50,735 nucleotides of DNA from positions 1-50,735 of the forward strand of contig NZ_JACOFX010000025.1 of the NCBI RefSeq assembly GCF_014284125.1. Reading direction: 5' to 3'. This DNA is from Undibacterium umbellatum. GTDB taxonomy: Bacteria > Pseudomonadota > Gammaproteobacteria > Burkholderiales > Burkholderiaceae_D. The notes under the pieces were generated by a model. The model saw nothing but the letters and a program-made list of their open reading frames with translations. It was not told the origin of the DNA and searched no databases. A program made the position numbers and the translations under genes. This document shows, piece by piece, positions 1-8,218 of the stretch. The first letter of the stretch is position 1, and each line of letters begins with the position of its first letter.

Positions 1-128
1 TCGGCCTGTCAGAACGCGCTACATTCAACGATTTGATGGTCGAGGGATAGAATATGTCAACGGACTTTAAAAAACGGCTGATTTATCATTTCTGTGGAAC
101 TTTAGCTCCGTTTGTTTAGACGGACCCC
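1..128 (-). repeat. ~126-bp repeat, copy A (inverted relative to copies B and C)
   Basis: The reverse complement of this segment matches positions 48331-48456 with about seven differences by eye, and positions 50610-50735 less closely. All copies contain AAACAAACGGAGCTAAAG, then CAGCCGTTTTTT, then ACATATTCTAT. Short internal inverted repeats are visible (AAACGG/CCGTTT, TGAT/ATCA). The window starts inside this copy, so its outer limit is unknown. It could be a multicopy intergenic repeat, a MITE-like element or the end of a mobile element; I do not recognise the family. Confidence 0.9.
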
Positions 129-228
129 GGACAGCAGAACCAAATCGCGCCAATGCCGCGACTGCACTGGCATTCCCAATCACCCACGTTAATGCATCAT
201 AGCCCCTGTTTCTATTACGCTTCCTTGT

Positions 229-242
229 TTGACTCAAATCAA
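229..242. promoter_or_regulatory. FNR/Dnr-type box upstream of nrdD
   Basis: TTGACTCAAATCAA matches the FNR/ANR/DNR consensus TTGAT-N4-ATCAA at 9 of 10 conserved positions. It lies about 100 bp before the nrdD start, a normal distance for an activating site. The class III reductase works only without oxygen, so control by an oxygen- or NO-sensing CRP/FNR protein is expected; a Dnr-type regulator is encoded at 12340-13056. Confidence 0.55.
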
Positions 243-300
243 TGAAAATGAGATTGGGGTTAACAGCAGTTGACCCAACTACATTTAGTTACTATTCTTT

Positions 301-324
301 AAAACACACTATATATTGTGTTTT
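301..324. promoter_or_regulatory. NrdR-box-like 24-bp palindrome
   Basis: The 24 bases form an inverted repeat with a single mismatched pair (positions 9 and 16): left arm AAAACACA, centre TATATA, right arm TGTGTTTT. This matches the known NrdR box core (ACAC-WATATATW-GTGT type) found upstream of ribonucleotide reductase operons. It ends one base before the AAGGAG ribosome binding site (325-330) of nrdD, so bound repressor would block the start region. The nrdR gene is not in the window. Confidence 0.7.
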
Positions 325-335
325 AAGGAGCATAA

Positions 336-2351
336 ATGAGCTTAACCCTTCCTTTGCTGTATCGTGAAGTAATTAAACGAGATGGCTGCATTGTCAGCTT
401 TGACGCAAGTAAAATAGCTTCTGCAATCAAACGCGCTGGTACAGCAAGCAATGAATTTGTAGCCGATCAAGCGCACAAAATTACGATGCAAGTGCTCAGC
501 CTCATTGAGAAATTTCCGGCACCTCAGCCACTTTCTGTTGAACAAATTCAAGATTTGGTTGAATCATGCTTGTTTGAAGCAAACTACCGAAAGACCTTAC
601 GCGCCTATATCGTTTATCGCGAACAGCATCAGAAACTAAGGGTCGATAACAAATCCCTAGTCGATGTTGAATTGTCGATGAATGAATATCTGGACAGGCA
701 AGACTGGCGTATCAATGCAAACGCCAATCAGGGATATTCGCTAGGTGGATTGATACTCAATGTTTCAGGAAAAGTTATTGCCAATTACTGGCTCAATCAT
801 GTCTATCCACCTGAAGTAGGACAAGCACACAGAAATGCCGATTTGCACATTCATGATCTTGATATGCTGGCAGGTTATTGTGCAGGGTGGTCTTTGCGCA
901 CTTTACTAAACGAAGGTTTAAATGGGGTTCCGGGAAAAGTGGAATCTGACCCGCCTAAGCATTTTTCTAGCGCCATCGGGCAGATCGTCAATTTTCTCGG
1001 CACGCTACAAAATGAATGGGCTGGTGCGCAGGCATTCAGTTCTTTTGATACCTACATGGCGCCTTATGTGCGCAAAGATAAGCTCGATTACAAGGACATC
1101 AAACAATATATACAAGAACTCATTTACAACTTAAATGTACCATCGCGCTGGGGCACCCAAACACCGTTCACCAATCTGACTTTCGATTGGATATGTCCAG
1201 AAGATTTACGTGAGCAAGTACCAGTGATTGCTGGTGTTGAGATGGATTTCACTTATGGTGATTTACAAGCAGAAATGGATCTCATCAATCGCGCTTATAT
1301 CGAAGTCATGATGGCAGGCGATGCAAAAGCGCGTGTCTTCACCTTCCCTATTCCTACCTACAACATCACCGAGGATTTTGATTGGCATAGTCCAAATGCA
1401 GAATTGCTTTTTGAAATGACGGCACGTTATGGCTTACCTTATTTTCAGAATTTCATTAACTCTGAATTAAAACCGAACATGATACGTTCGATGTGCTGTC
1501 GACTTCAGTTAGACCTGCGTGAACTACTAAAGCGCGGTAACGGCTTATTTGGTTCAGCCGAACAAACGGGTTCTCTTGGTGTCGTCACCATCAATTGTGC
1601 GAGGTTAGGTTATTTGCATCGTGGCGACGAACCTAGCTTATTGTCTGCACTCGATAAGTTGCTTGAGCTAGGAAAAACTAGCTTAGAGATCAAACGCAAA
1701 GTCATACAGCGCCATATGGATAATGGTCTATTCCCCTACACCAAACGCTACCTCGGCACATTGCGCAATCATTTCTCTACCTTAGGCGTGAATGGTATCA
1801 ATGAAATGATACGTAACTTCACCGACGATCAACACGATATCAGCAGCGACACAGGGCACGCGATAGCCGTCCGCTTATTGGATCATGTGCGTGGACGTAT
1901 GTTGGCGTTTCAAGATGAAACCGGGCACATGTACAACCTAGAAGCAACACCAGCAGAAGGGACAACTTATCGTTTTGCAAAAGAAGACCGTAAACAGTTT
2001 CCCGCCATTTTGCAAGCCGGCACCCAGGATATGCCCTACTACACCAACTCGTCGCAATTACCGGTCGGCTTTACAGATGACCCATTTACTGCACTCACTT
2101 TGCAAGATGATCTTCAACGTAAATACACAGGGGGAACCGTCTTGCATTTGTATATGAGTGAGGCGCTCAGCAGTGCCGACGCTTGCCGACATTTGGTACG
2201 AAAGGCACTCAGCCGATTCACCCTACCTTACATCACTATTTCACCGACATTTTCGATTTGCCCTAAGCATGGTTATCTTCGTGGGCAGCATGAATTTTGT
2301 CCAAAATGCGATGAAGAATTAATCGCTCGTAAGCAGCATCAGTTGGTTTAA
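336..2351 (+). CDS. nrdD: Anaerobic (class III) ribonucleoside-triphosphate reductase, large part
   Basis: Reduces ribonucleoside triphosphates to deoxyribonucleotides without oxygen, in the cytoplasm. The 671-aa product has an N-terminal ATP-cone-like region (about residues 5-100, beginning VIKRDGCIVSFDASKI), the catalytic ten-stranded barrel with the SMCCRLQLDL cysteine segment, and a C-terminal zinc-site pattern (CPKHGYL ... CPKCDEEL). It stops directly after the zinc motif, where single-chain relatives continue into the glycyl-radical loop; that loop is in the next ORF. The start is fixed by AAGGAG at 325-330. It forms an operon with the two genes that follow. Confidence 0.93.
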   Translation: MSLTLPLLYREVIKRDGCIVSFDASKIASAIKRAGTASNEFVADQAHKITMQVLSLIEKFPAPQPLSVEQIQDLVESCLFEANYRKTLRAYIVYREQHQKLRVDNKSLVDVELSMNEYLDRQDWRINANANQGYSLGGLILNVSGKVIANYWLNHVYPPEVGQAHRNADLHIHDLDMLAGYCAGWSLRTLLNEGLNGVPGKVESDPPKHFSSAIGQIVNFLGTLQNEWAGAQAFSSFDTYMAPYVRKDKLDYKDIKQYIQELIYNLNVPSRWGTQTPFTNLTFDWICPEDLREQVPVIAGVEMDFTYGDLQAEMDLINRAYIEVMMAGDAKARVFTFPIPTYNITEDFDWHSPNAELLFEMTARYGLPYFQNFINSELKPNMIRSMCCRLQLDLRELLKRGNGLFGSAEQTGSLGVVTINCARLGYLHRGDEPSLLSALDKLLELGKTSLEIKRKVIQRHMDNGLFPYTKRYLGTLRNHFSTLGVNGINEMIRNFTDDQHDISSDTGHAIAVRLLDHVRGRMLAFQDETGHMYNLEATPAEGTTYRFAKEDRKQFPAILQAGTQDMPYYTNSSQLPVGFTDDPFTALTLQDDLQRKYTGGTVLHLYMSEALSSADACRHLVRKALSRFTLPYITISPTFSICPKHGYLRGQHEFCPKCDEELIARKQHQLV

Positions 2352-2368
2352 CTTAAACAGGAGTCTCT

Positions 2369-2566
2369 ATGAACACTAGCAATGCCCCTCTCTCTCAAAC
2401 ACAAAATCCATCGATCTTCTTAGATGATGCGGAACGTCAAGTCTGTGAAGTCTGGACCCGTGTCATGGGCTATCATCGGCCAGTGAGTTCATTTAATACG
2501 GGCAAAAAAGGGGAGTTTTATGAACGCACTTATTTTGAAGAAAAGACAGTAGAGAAAGCTTACTGA
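2369..2566 (+). CDS. Stand-alone glycyl-radical domain of class III ribonucleotide reductase (split NrdD)
   Basis: This 65-aa protein carries VWTRVMGYHRPVSSFNTGKK, which matches the glycyl-radical tail of NrdD-type enzymes; Gly34 in RVMGY is the expected radical site. The preceding ORF has a genuine stop (TAA) and this one has its own ribosome binding site (CAGGAG, 2358-2363) and ATG, so it should be made as a separate chain that completes the reductase. It begins 17 bp after the large part and ends one base before nrdG. The assignment rests on motif and position; short ORFs like this are often annotated simply as anaerobic RTP reductase. Confidence 0.8.
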   Translation: MNTSNAPLSQTQNPSIFLDDAERQVCEVWTRVMGYHRPVSSFNTGKKGEFYERTYFEEKTVEKAY

Positions 2567-2567
2567 G

Positions 2568-3287
2568 ATGCCAACAGCGACAGCATTGCGCACACTCAAA
2601 GTTGGTGGAATAACGAAATTTAGCAGCACCGATTATCCAGGTAAATTATCGTTAGTCGTGTTTGTGCAAGGCTGTCCATGGCGCTGCGGGTATTGTCATA
2701 ATCCGCATTTACAAACCAGAACAGCCAATGCGCCGATTACTTGGGCGTCCGTTCTACATTTGTTAAGGCAACGCGTCGGCTTTATCGATGCCGTTGTATT
2801 TAGCGGTGGTGAGGCAACAATAGATCCGGCATTAAGTTCTGCCATTGATGAAGTGCGCCAATTAGGTTTTGCAGTTGGCTTGCATACTGCTTGCATTTAT
2901 CCCCGCCAACTACAAGCCATCTTGCCCAAACTAGATTGGGTAGGCTTTGATATCAAAGCCCCCTTTCATCACTACCCCGTTGTGACGGGCAAAGCGGATA
3001 GTGGTCAGCATATTCAGGCATGCACACAGATGATACTGGCTAGTGGAGTCGATTACGAATGTCGTACCACGGTTCATCCTGCATTGTTGTCTTCTGAGGA
3101 TATAGTGAATTTAGCTTACGATTTATCAGTAATGGGTGTTACCAACTATGCGATACAACTATTTCGATCACAAGGCTGCATTGACACAAATTTACAAACA
3201 AATCTGCCAAGCGATTATCTGGATGCGACAACGCTGCAAACTCTTCAAGATCTATTCCCCAAGTTCACATTGCGACAGAATCATTAA
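2568..3287 (+). CDS. nrdG: Anaerobic ribonucleotide reductase activating protein (radical SAM)
   Basis: A 239-aa radical SAM enzyme that would use S-adenosylmethionine and a [4Fe-4S] cluster to generate the glycyl radical on the reductase. The cluster motif CxxxCxxC is visible as GCPWRCGYCHN near residue 38, followed by the SAM-binding segment VVFSGGEAT. Length and sequence fit the NrdG2-type subfamily. The ATG is one base beyond the stop of the glycyl-radical ORF, indicating translational coupling. Its likely target is Gly34 of that small protein. Confidence 0.9.
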   Translation: MPTATALRTLKVGGITKFSSTDYPGKLSLVVFVQGCPWRCGYCHNPHLQTRTANAPITWASVLHLLRQRVGFIDAVVFSGGEATIDPALSSAIDEVRQLGFAVGLHTACIYPRQLQAILPKLDWVGFDIKAPFHHYPVVTGKADSGQHIQACTQMILASGVDYECRTTVHPALLSSEDIVNLAYDLSVMGVTNYAIQLFRSQGCIDTNLQTNLPSDYLDATTLQTLQDLFPKFTLRQNH

Positions 3288-3542
3288 ATCGCCGTGCAAT
3301 GCGCACTAAGAAATGCACAACAAAGCGCATCTCAAAAAGTAGCTGGTTTGAAGCTTCAATTTACCTCAAAGTACAGATTTCAAAGTGCAACTCTTCAAAC
3401 CATCTGAAAAGCTTTCATCCATTTGAAAGATAGATCTACTTCGCTTATTATCAATCAAACACTTGCCCACAAGCAACCACCGATTTACACTAAGGCACCC
3501 AGGAGAAATTCACTAGTAAGTAACTAAGGATAGGAATTTATT

Positions 3543-3956
3543 ATGTTGTACTTCCAATGGAATTCCACATTAAGTGTGGACAACACGCTCATCGATAGTG
3601 ATCATCAAAACCTGATCAACATAGTCAATGAACTTTATACAGCTGCCGATCTAAAGCAGGATTGCGACATCTTGGAAGACATCCTACAGCGCCTATTCGA
3701 TTACACCAGTGAGCATTTCGAGCGCGAAGAAGAAATGATGAAACTAACTGGTTATCCAGGCTTTGAAAACCATAAGAAGCAGCACAAGAAATTACTGGAG
3801 CGCGTAGTTCGTCTGCAAGCTTCTTTAGCTGAAAAAAGAGAATACGTCGCCAAAGAAACGGCTGAACTGCTAAAGTTTTGGCTTACTTCTCATATTTACA
3901 TGGCCGATAAAGAATTGGCGATCGCAATTCAGAAGTCTGATGGAAGCCCTCAATAA
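3543..3956 (+). CDS. Bacteriohemerythrin
   Basis: A 137-aa single-domain hemerythrin, a four-helix protein that binds O2 or NO at a di-iron centre. The iron-ligand pattern is present: LIDSDHQNLINIVNELY (His and later ligands), HFEREEEMM, HKKQHKKLL and the final HIYMADKEL with His and Asp. A good ribosome binding site (AAGGA) precedes the ATG. It stands alone between the nrd operon and the NO-related genes; a role in O2 or NO buffering is inferred from context. The 255 bp upstream hold only a weak FNR-like sequence. Confidence 0.9.
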   Translation: MLYFQWNSTLSVDNTLIDSDHQNLINIVNELYTAADLKQDCDILEDILQRLFDYTSEHFEREEEMMKLTGYPGFENHKKQHKKLLERVVRLQASLAEKREYVAKETAELLKFWLTSHIYMADKELAIAIQKSDGSPQ

Positions 3957-4061
3957 CACTCTTTCAATATTTTCATGGGCTTCTTGATTTTCCCATGTTG
4001 CCTTCTAGTTGCGTTTTCCGCAGTCGGTCGCTTATAGAAAATTTCACGGATTGTACGATTA

Positions 4062-4259
4062 CTATTCGAACAAGGCTGCAAACTCGACTCCAAACGATTC
4101 ATTGAGACGACGCCAACGGTAGGCAATGATGTCATATTTACGTCCAGCATTCGCCAGTGTGAAATAAAATCCTAGCTGATCGCCAATGGCATGAGCACTT
4201 TGTGAGTCAAAAAGGCGCAAACGCTATCGCATCATGCCGACATTTTCTGCACGACTCAT
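4062..4259 (-). pseudogene. Small ORF interrupted by an in-frame TAG (unrecognised)
   Basis: On the minus strand, ATG at 4259 opens a frame reading MSRAENVGMMR, then TAG (4226-4224), then RLRLFDSQSAHAIGDQLGFY and on to a stop at 4064-4062. The part after the TAG is well composed, for example ANAGRKYDIIAYRWRRLNES, and looks like real coding sequence. I do not recognise the family. The single internal stop suggests a decayed small gene or a sequencing error. It occupies most of the gap between the hemerythrin and HMA genes. Confidence 0.4.
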
Positions 4260-4299
4260 GAATTGCACGCATTCCTAGAATTCGCTTTCACATTTCACA

Positions 4300-4554
4300 T
4301 TAACCGCCGCAACTACCACAGCACCCACTGTGACTCTTGCCAGCGGCGGGATCGACATCGAAGCCAAGTTTGATTAAGGCAGCGCGCAACTGGATACTAC
4401 TCGCAACATGTTCTTCGTAGCGTACCGTCGCGCGAGCGCTGGCGAGCGTCACGCTGACTTCAATCACGCCTTCCATCCCACGCAATGTCTGGGTAATTAT
4501 CTCGACACATGGCTGACCTTTCATGCCGTTTACTTTTATGATCTCGGTTTGCAT
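4300..4554 (-). CDS. Heavy-metal-associated (HMA) domain protein
   Basis: The start at 4554 (MQTEIIKVNG) gives 84 aa with a ferredoxin-like HMA fold; the longer upstream frame lacks a typical beginning. HMA proteins carry Cu(I) or other metals with a GMxCxxC loop. Here the loop reads GMKGQPC, so the first cysteine is replaced by Gly13 and only Cys16 remains. A cysteine-rich tail (HSGCCGSCGG) could supply other thiol ligands. It is divergent from nnrS. Metal identity is unknown; a copper role related to Nos or Nor maturation is only a guess. Confidence 0.75.
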   Translation of the reverse strand: MQTEIIKVNGMKGQPCVEIITQTLRGMEGVIEVSVTLASARATVRYEEHVASSIQLRAALIKLGFDVDPAAGKSHSGCCGSCGG

Positions 4555-4673
4555 ATTATTCTCACTTCTTCCTTTAATTTGATAGGTAATGTTCATTCGC
4601 CATCCGAAGCAAGGCTTTCTAGCCTTACCGGCTTGATGACACTGAAGGCATAAGAGTAGCATGAATTCGATTA

Positions 4674-4684
4674 AAGATGTATAT
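4674..4684. promoter_or_regulatory. Possible NsrR half-site upstream of nnrS
   Basis: AAGATGTATAT matches 10 of 11 positions of the NsrR half-site AAGATGYATTT, and it lies 30 bp before the nnrS ATG. The partner half-site on the right is poor, so this is at best a single-motif site. NnrS genes are commonly controlled by NO-responsive regulators. Confidence 0.35.
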
Positions 4685-4713
4685 TATATCAATGTATTAA
4701 AAAAGAGGGATAA

Positions 4714-5919
4714 ATGATGACTTTATTATCAATTGAAGAACCAGAAACAAAGAGTGATTCCGCGATATGGCATAAACAACATCCAGTCTGGGGTTTGGGA
4801 TTTCGGCCCTTTTATTTACTGGCTGCATGCTTTGCCGCGTTGAGTCTGCCCTTATGGATCGCGCAATACTTAGGCTGGTTCAGCGCTTGGCCGCAGGTCA
4901 CTGCTGCATGGCATATGCACGAGATGATTTTTGGCGTGGTTATCGCAGTCATCATTGGCTTTCTGTTTACCGCTGGACGTAACTGGACCGGCCTGCCAAC
5001 GCCGACCAACTTGCATCTAGCAGGGCTTGCCTGTTGGTGGTTAATTGGCCGCGTGGCGATGTTGGCTGCGCCACCGAGTTTAGCCGCATTGGTCGATTTA
5101 TCGTTTTTGCCTTTGGCCGCCTGGCCGATTTACCGTGTTCTGAAACAATCTGGTAACAAGCGTAATATGTTCCTGATTATGCTGCTAGCGCTGTTAACCG
5201 TAGCTAATGCCATTTTTCATGCTGCAGTGTTAAATCTCATTACGCTAAACCCAGCCTTGCCTATACATGCCGCGATCCTAATCATCGTCGTCATTGAGTC
5301 AGTGATCGGCGCGCGCGTGATACCAATGTTTACGCAAAATGGTGTGCCAGGCGTGGTGCCTATCGTCTATCCATGGCTTAACCGCAGCGCGATTACTGCA
5401 ATAGTCATCGCTAGTCTCGCCTCGATCTCACCCTTGCCTTCAGCGCTGATAGCTTTGTTGTGCGCATGCGCTGGCTGTGTAGTACTGGCACGGTTCGCAC
5501 TGTGGCAACCACATCGCACTTTAGGCACGCCACTTGTTTGGATTTTGCACTTGTCCTACGCCTGGATACCGTTGGGTTTTTTCATGCTGGCGCTTAGTGC
5601 AATAGGACTCATCCCAAGCAGCGCAGCGTGGCATGCGTTAACGGTCGGTTCGATGGCTGGATTGATACTAGGGATGATGACCCGTACCACGCTAGGACAC
5701 ACGGGGCGTCTACTGAAGACTGGCCACGCCGAGTTAGCCATGTATCTGCTGATTCAAACTGGCGCCGTTGCACGTGTAACGGCTTCACTTGGCGCGCCGG
5801 CGCTGTATCAAGTAAGTTTGATTGTCGCCATGCTCTGTTGGAGCAGCGCGTTTCTGTTGTTTGTCATCGCATACGGTCCCTATTTGTTACGTGCTCGGGT
5901 TGACGGCCGAGAGGGATAG
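4714..5919 (+). CDS. nnrS: NnrS family heme- and copper-containing membrane protein
   Basis: A 401-aa polytopic membrane protein with about twelve hydrophobic segments. Conserved NnrS features are visible: HEMIFGVVIAVIIGFLFTAG, VIGARVIPMFTQNG and a late HALTVGSMAGLILGMMTRTT segment with conserved histidines. NnrS proteins are linked to NO tolerance in denitrifiers. The start is supported by GAGGG before ATGATG. It is monocistronic and ends at the strong terminator shared with hemN. Confidence 0.9.
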   Translation: MMTLLSIEEPETKSDSAIWHKQHPVWGLGFRPFYLLAACFAALSLPLWIAQYLGWFSAWPQVTAAWHMHEMIFGVVIAVIIGFLFTAGRNWTGLPTPTNLHLAGLACWWLIGRVAMLAAPPSLAALVDLSFLPLAAWPIYRVLKQSGNKRNMFLIMLLALLTVANAIFHAAVLNLITLNPALPIHAAILIIVVIESVIGARVIPMFTQNGVPGVVPIVYPWLNRSAITAIVIASLASISPLPSALIALLCACAGCVVLARFALWQPHRTLGTPLVWILHLSYAWIPLGFFMLALSAIGLIPSSAAWHALTVGSMAGLILGMMTRTTLGHTGRLLKTGHAELAMYLLIQTGAVARVTASLGAPALYQVSLIVAMLCWSSAFLLFVIAYGPYLLRARVDGREG

Positions 5920-5952
5920 TTAAATGCAAATTCAAATTTCCTCATAAGAGTG

Positions 5953-6000
5953 AAAAAAAGCCACCGCTAATGCGTATCGACAATACGCATTAGCGGTGGC
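5953..6000. terminator. Perfect 18-bp stem hairpin between nnrS and hemN
   Basis: Positions 5960-5977 and 5983-6000 are perfectly complementary with a five-base loop. Read on the minus strand, the stem is followed by seven Ts (complement of 5953-5959), so it is a strong intrinsic terminator for hemN. On the plus strand the following T tract is short, so termination of nnrS would be weaker. Confidence 0.85.
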
Positions 6001-6019
6001 CTTTGAGTACCAATTTAAA

Positions 6020-7411
6020 TCAGATTAATTTTGAATATTTCGCGCCGGTTTGCAAAGCCAAGTATTTATCAAACACCATACCCACCGCCCGCACAAACAT
6101 CCGCCCCTTTGCGGTAACTTGAATACTGTGCGCATCGACCTTGATCAATTCAGCCTCTTCGTATTTCTGCAATTGCGTCAGCTCATCCGCAAAATAGCTG
6201 CGAAAATCGATTCCATGCTGATGATTGATTGCGACAAAATCCACAGGTCCGCTACACATCAATTCCATAATAACTTGACGACGCAAGACATCATCATCAG
6301 TCAAAGAGAACCCTTTTTCTATCGGTAACTGGCCAGCATCCAGGTGTTCGTAATAGGCTTTGATCGTGCGCACTGACTGACTATATGAATGCCCTACCTT
6401 ACCGATGGCAGACACGCCAAAACCGATCAGATCGCAATCAGCACGCGTAGTGTAACCCTGAAAATTTCTATGCAGACTTTTATCGAGACGCGCTTTATTC
6501 AGTTCATCATCTGGCTTTGAGAAATGATCCAGCCCTATGTAAATGTAGCCAGCAGCGAGCAACCTGCGCACGGACATTAGAAATATTTGCAGGCGTTCTT
6601 CAGCGCTAGGAAGCTCGCTTTCAATGATTTGCCGTTGCGCCTTGAAGCGGCTCGGTAAGTGAGCATAGTTATAAAGTGCAATGCGGTCTGGTGAAAGTTC
6701 AATTACCTTATCCAAGGTACGGTTAAAGCTCGTCAGGGACTGCTTGGGCAAGCCATAAATCAGATCGGCATTGATCGATTCAAATCCCGCCTTGCGACTT
6801 GCAATGACCGCCTTCTCGACCATTTCATATGGTTGGATACGGTTCACAGCTTGCTGTACCGCTGGGTCAAAATCTTGAACACCAAAACTAGTCCGATTAA
6901 AACCGAGTTCGGCGAGTAGCTCTAAAGTGTCATCGCTGACGGTACGCGGGTCAATCTCTATCCCGAGTTCCGCATCAGGCAAAAGCTCGAAATGGCTGCG
7001 TATCATCAACATCAATTCGCGCAGTTCGTCTGAACTCAAAAAAGTAGGCGTTCCGCCGCCAAAATGGAGCTGAGCGGTACGCCGGTCTGGCCCGATTCTA
7101 GCTGCCACCATCGCCATCTCTTTTGCCAGATAGTGTAAATACTCCGTGGTGCGGCTATGGTCTTTGGTGATGATTTTGTTACAGGCACAAAAATAGCACA
7201 GCGATTCACAAAATGGCACGTGGATGTAGATTGATAGCGGCGGATTCTTATCCGTATTTGAAGCACGCTGTTCCAGATAGGCGATGTAGCTTTGTTCGGC
7301 AAACTCTGGATGAAAACGGTCTGCGGTTGGATACGAGGTGTAACGCGGACCAAGCTTGTCAAAGCGGCGTATCAAATCCTCGGAAATTTCTATTTCTGAC
7401 AAAGTATTCAT
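6020..7411 (-). CDS. hemN: Oxygen-independent coproporphyrinogen III oxidase
   Basis: A 463-aa radical SAM enzyme that decarboxylates coproporphyrinogen III to protoporphyrinogen IX without oxygen, supplying heme for anaerobic cytochromes. The cluster motif is YIHVPFCESLCYFCACNK (CxxxCxxC plus the extra Cys typical of HemN), followed by HFGGGTPT. Length matches the family. It is a single gene ending at the hairpin at 5953-6000. No clear FNR box was found in the ~200 bp upstream, although many hemN genes have one. Confidence 0.95.
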   Translation of the reverse strand: MNTLSEIEISEDLIRRFDKLGPRYTSYPTADRFHPEFAEQSYIAYLEQRASNTDKNPPLSIYIHVPFCESLCYFCACNKIITKDHSRTTEYLHYLAKEMAMVAARIGPDRRTAQLHFGGGTPTFLSSDELRELMLMIRSHFELLPDAELGIEIDPRTVSDDTLELLAELGFNRTSFGVQDFDPAVQQAVNRIQPYEMVEKAVIASRKAGFESINADLIYGLPKQSLTSFNRTLDKVIELSPDRIALYNYAHLPSRFKAQRQIIESELPSAEERLQIFLMSVRRLLAAGYIYIGLDHFSKPDDELNKARLDKSLHRNFQGYTTRADCDLIGFGVSAIGKVGHSYSQSVRTIKAYYEHLDAGQLPIEKGFSLTDDDVLRRQVIMELMCSGPVDFVAINHQHGIDFRSYFADELTQLQKYEEAELIKVDAHSIQVTAKGRMFVRAVGMVFDKYLALQTGAKYSKLI

Positions 7412-7614
7412 AGACTTACTTATTTATTGGTTTCTCAATAGTGAAGCCTTCTTCCCGAATAGAAACATTCTGATGTTCGGGTAAGTCTGCAATCACGCTA
7501 TTTTAACTAAGGTATTTCGCTGATGATAATGATTCAAAATGCTTCTTGTGATACGTCACCTGACCGGCAATATCGACAGCTTTATTGGCAGCTATCCGGT
7601 TCATGCGCATTTCG

Positions 7615-8085
7615 CTATGTTTGCTTTATTTTTGCATGCAAATGGATAGGGCTGGATTTCGCTTTTAAGCCTGCACCTCCAACTTTTTTACTAATCAAAT
7701 CTTCCAAGGTCACACCATCGAGTACCGCCAAATAGGCTGCAGTGGCCGAGCTCAACACCCCTTTCAAGGCGCAAGCTGAAGCATAGGCGCAGCAGGTATC
7801 GCTATGGTCGAAGCATTCCGCCATAAAGAAATCACTCTCGGAATTGCGCACCACCTCGCCAATATTAATTTGCTTCGGATCCTTACTTAATTTCAAGCCA
7901 CCATTGCGCCCGCGCACCGTGTCGACCATGCCCGACAAACCAAGTTGGTGCACCACTTTCATCAGGTGATTTTTTGATACAGAGTGTAGGTCAGCGATGT
8001 CTTGAATTGTCACTAGGTGATCTTGATTGATCGCCAAATGCATCAGGGTGCGTAGTGTGTAATCGGTATAGGCAGTGAGTCTCAT
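7615..8085 (-). CDS. nsrR: NO-sensing Rrf2-family repressor NsrR
   Basis: The start at 8085 (MRLTAYTDYTLRTLMHLAIN) gives 156 aa, the usual length; the longer frame adds 74 residues unlike the family. A winged helix with YTLRTL and VSKNHLMKVV is followed by cysteines 91, 98/99 and 105 (CFDHSDTCCAYASAC), the iron-sulfur ligands that react with NO. It is divergent from norB, with two NsrR-type boxes in between, suggesting control of norB and of itself. Confidence 0.92.
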   Translation of the reverse strand: MRLTAYTDYTLRTLMHLAINQDHLVTIQDIADLHSVSKNHLMKVVHQLGLSGMVDTVRGRNGGLKLSKDPKQINIGEVVRNSESDFFMAECFDHSDTCCAYASACALKGVLSSATAAYLAVLDGVTLEDLISKKVGGAGLKAKSSPIHLHAKIKQT

Positions 8086-8191
8086 GGCTTGAATATTCTT
8101 GGTAATGAAGTTATCACAAAGTTCCAAAGAAAAATTTATGCAGTACTTAGTATATATGTTTATGGAGCTAAAAAAGTAGTCTTTAGAAACT

Positions 8192-8214
8192 AAGATGTAT
8201 TTTACTTGCATCTT
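8192..8214. promoter_or_regulatory. NsrR box 1 in the nsrR-norB intergenic region
   Basis: AAGATGTATTT, one base, then ACTTGCATCTT: an 11-1-11 inverted arrangement that closely matches the NsrR consensus (AAGATGYATTT-N-AAATRCATCTT). It lies about 84 bp before the chosen norB start and about 107 bp before nsrR. Confidence 0.8.
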
Positions 8215-8218
8215 AAAA

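Noticed and set aside
3445..3458. TTATTATCAATCAA upstream of the bacteriohemerythrin gene as an FNR box
   Set aside because: The left half lacks the key G, so only one half-site is good.
3974..3997. CATGGG...CCCATG hairpin after the hemerythrin gene as a terminator
   Set aside because: Only six base pairs, a 12-base loop and no T-run right after it.
7447..7490. CCCGAA...TTCGGG inverted repeat upstream of hemN as an operator
   Set aside because: Only six-base arms with a long gap and no match to a known regulator; likely chance.
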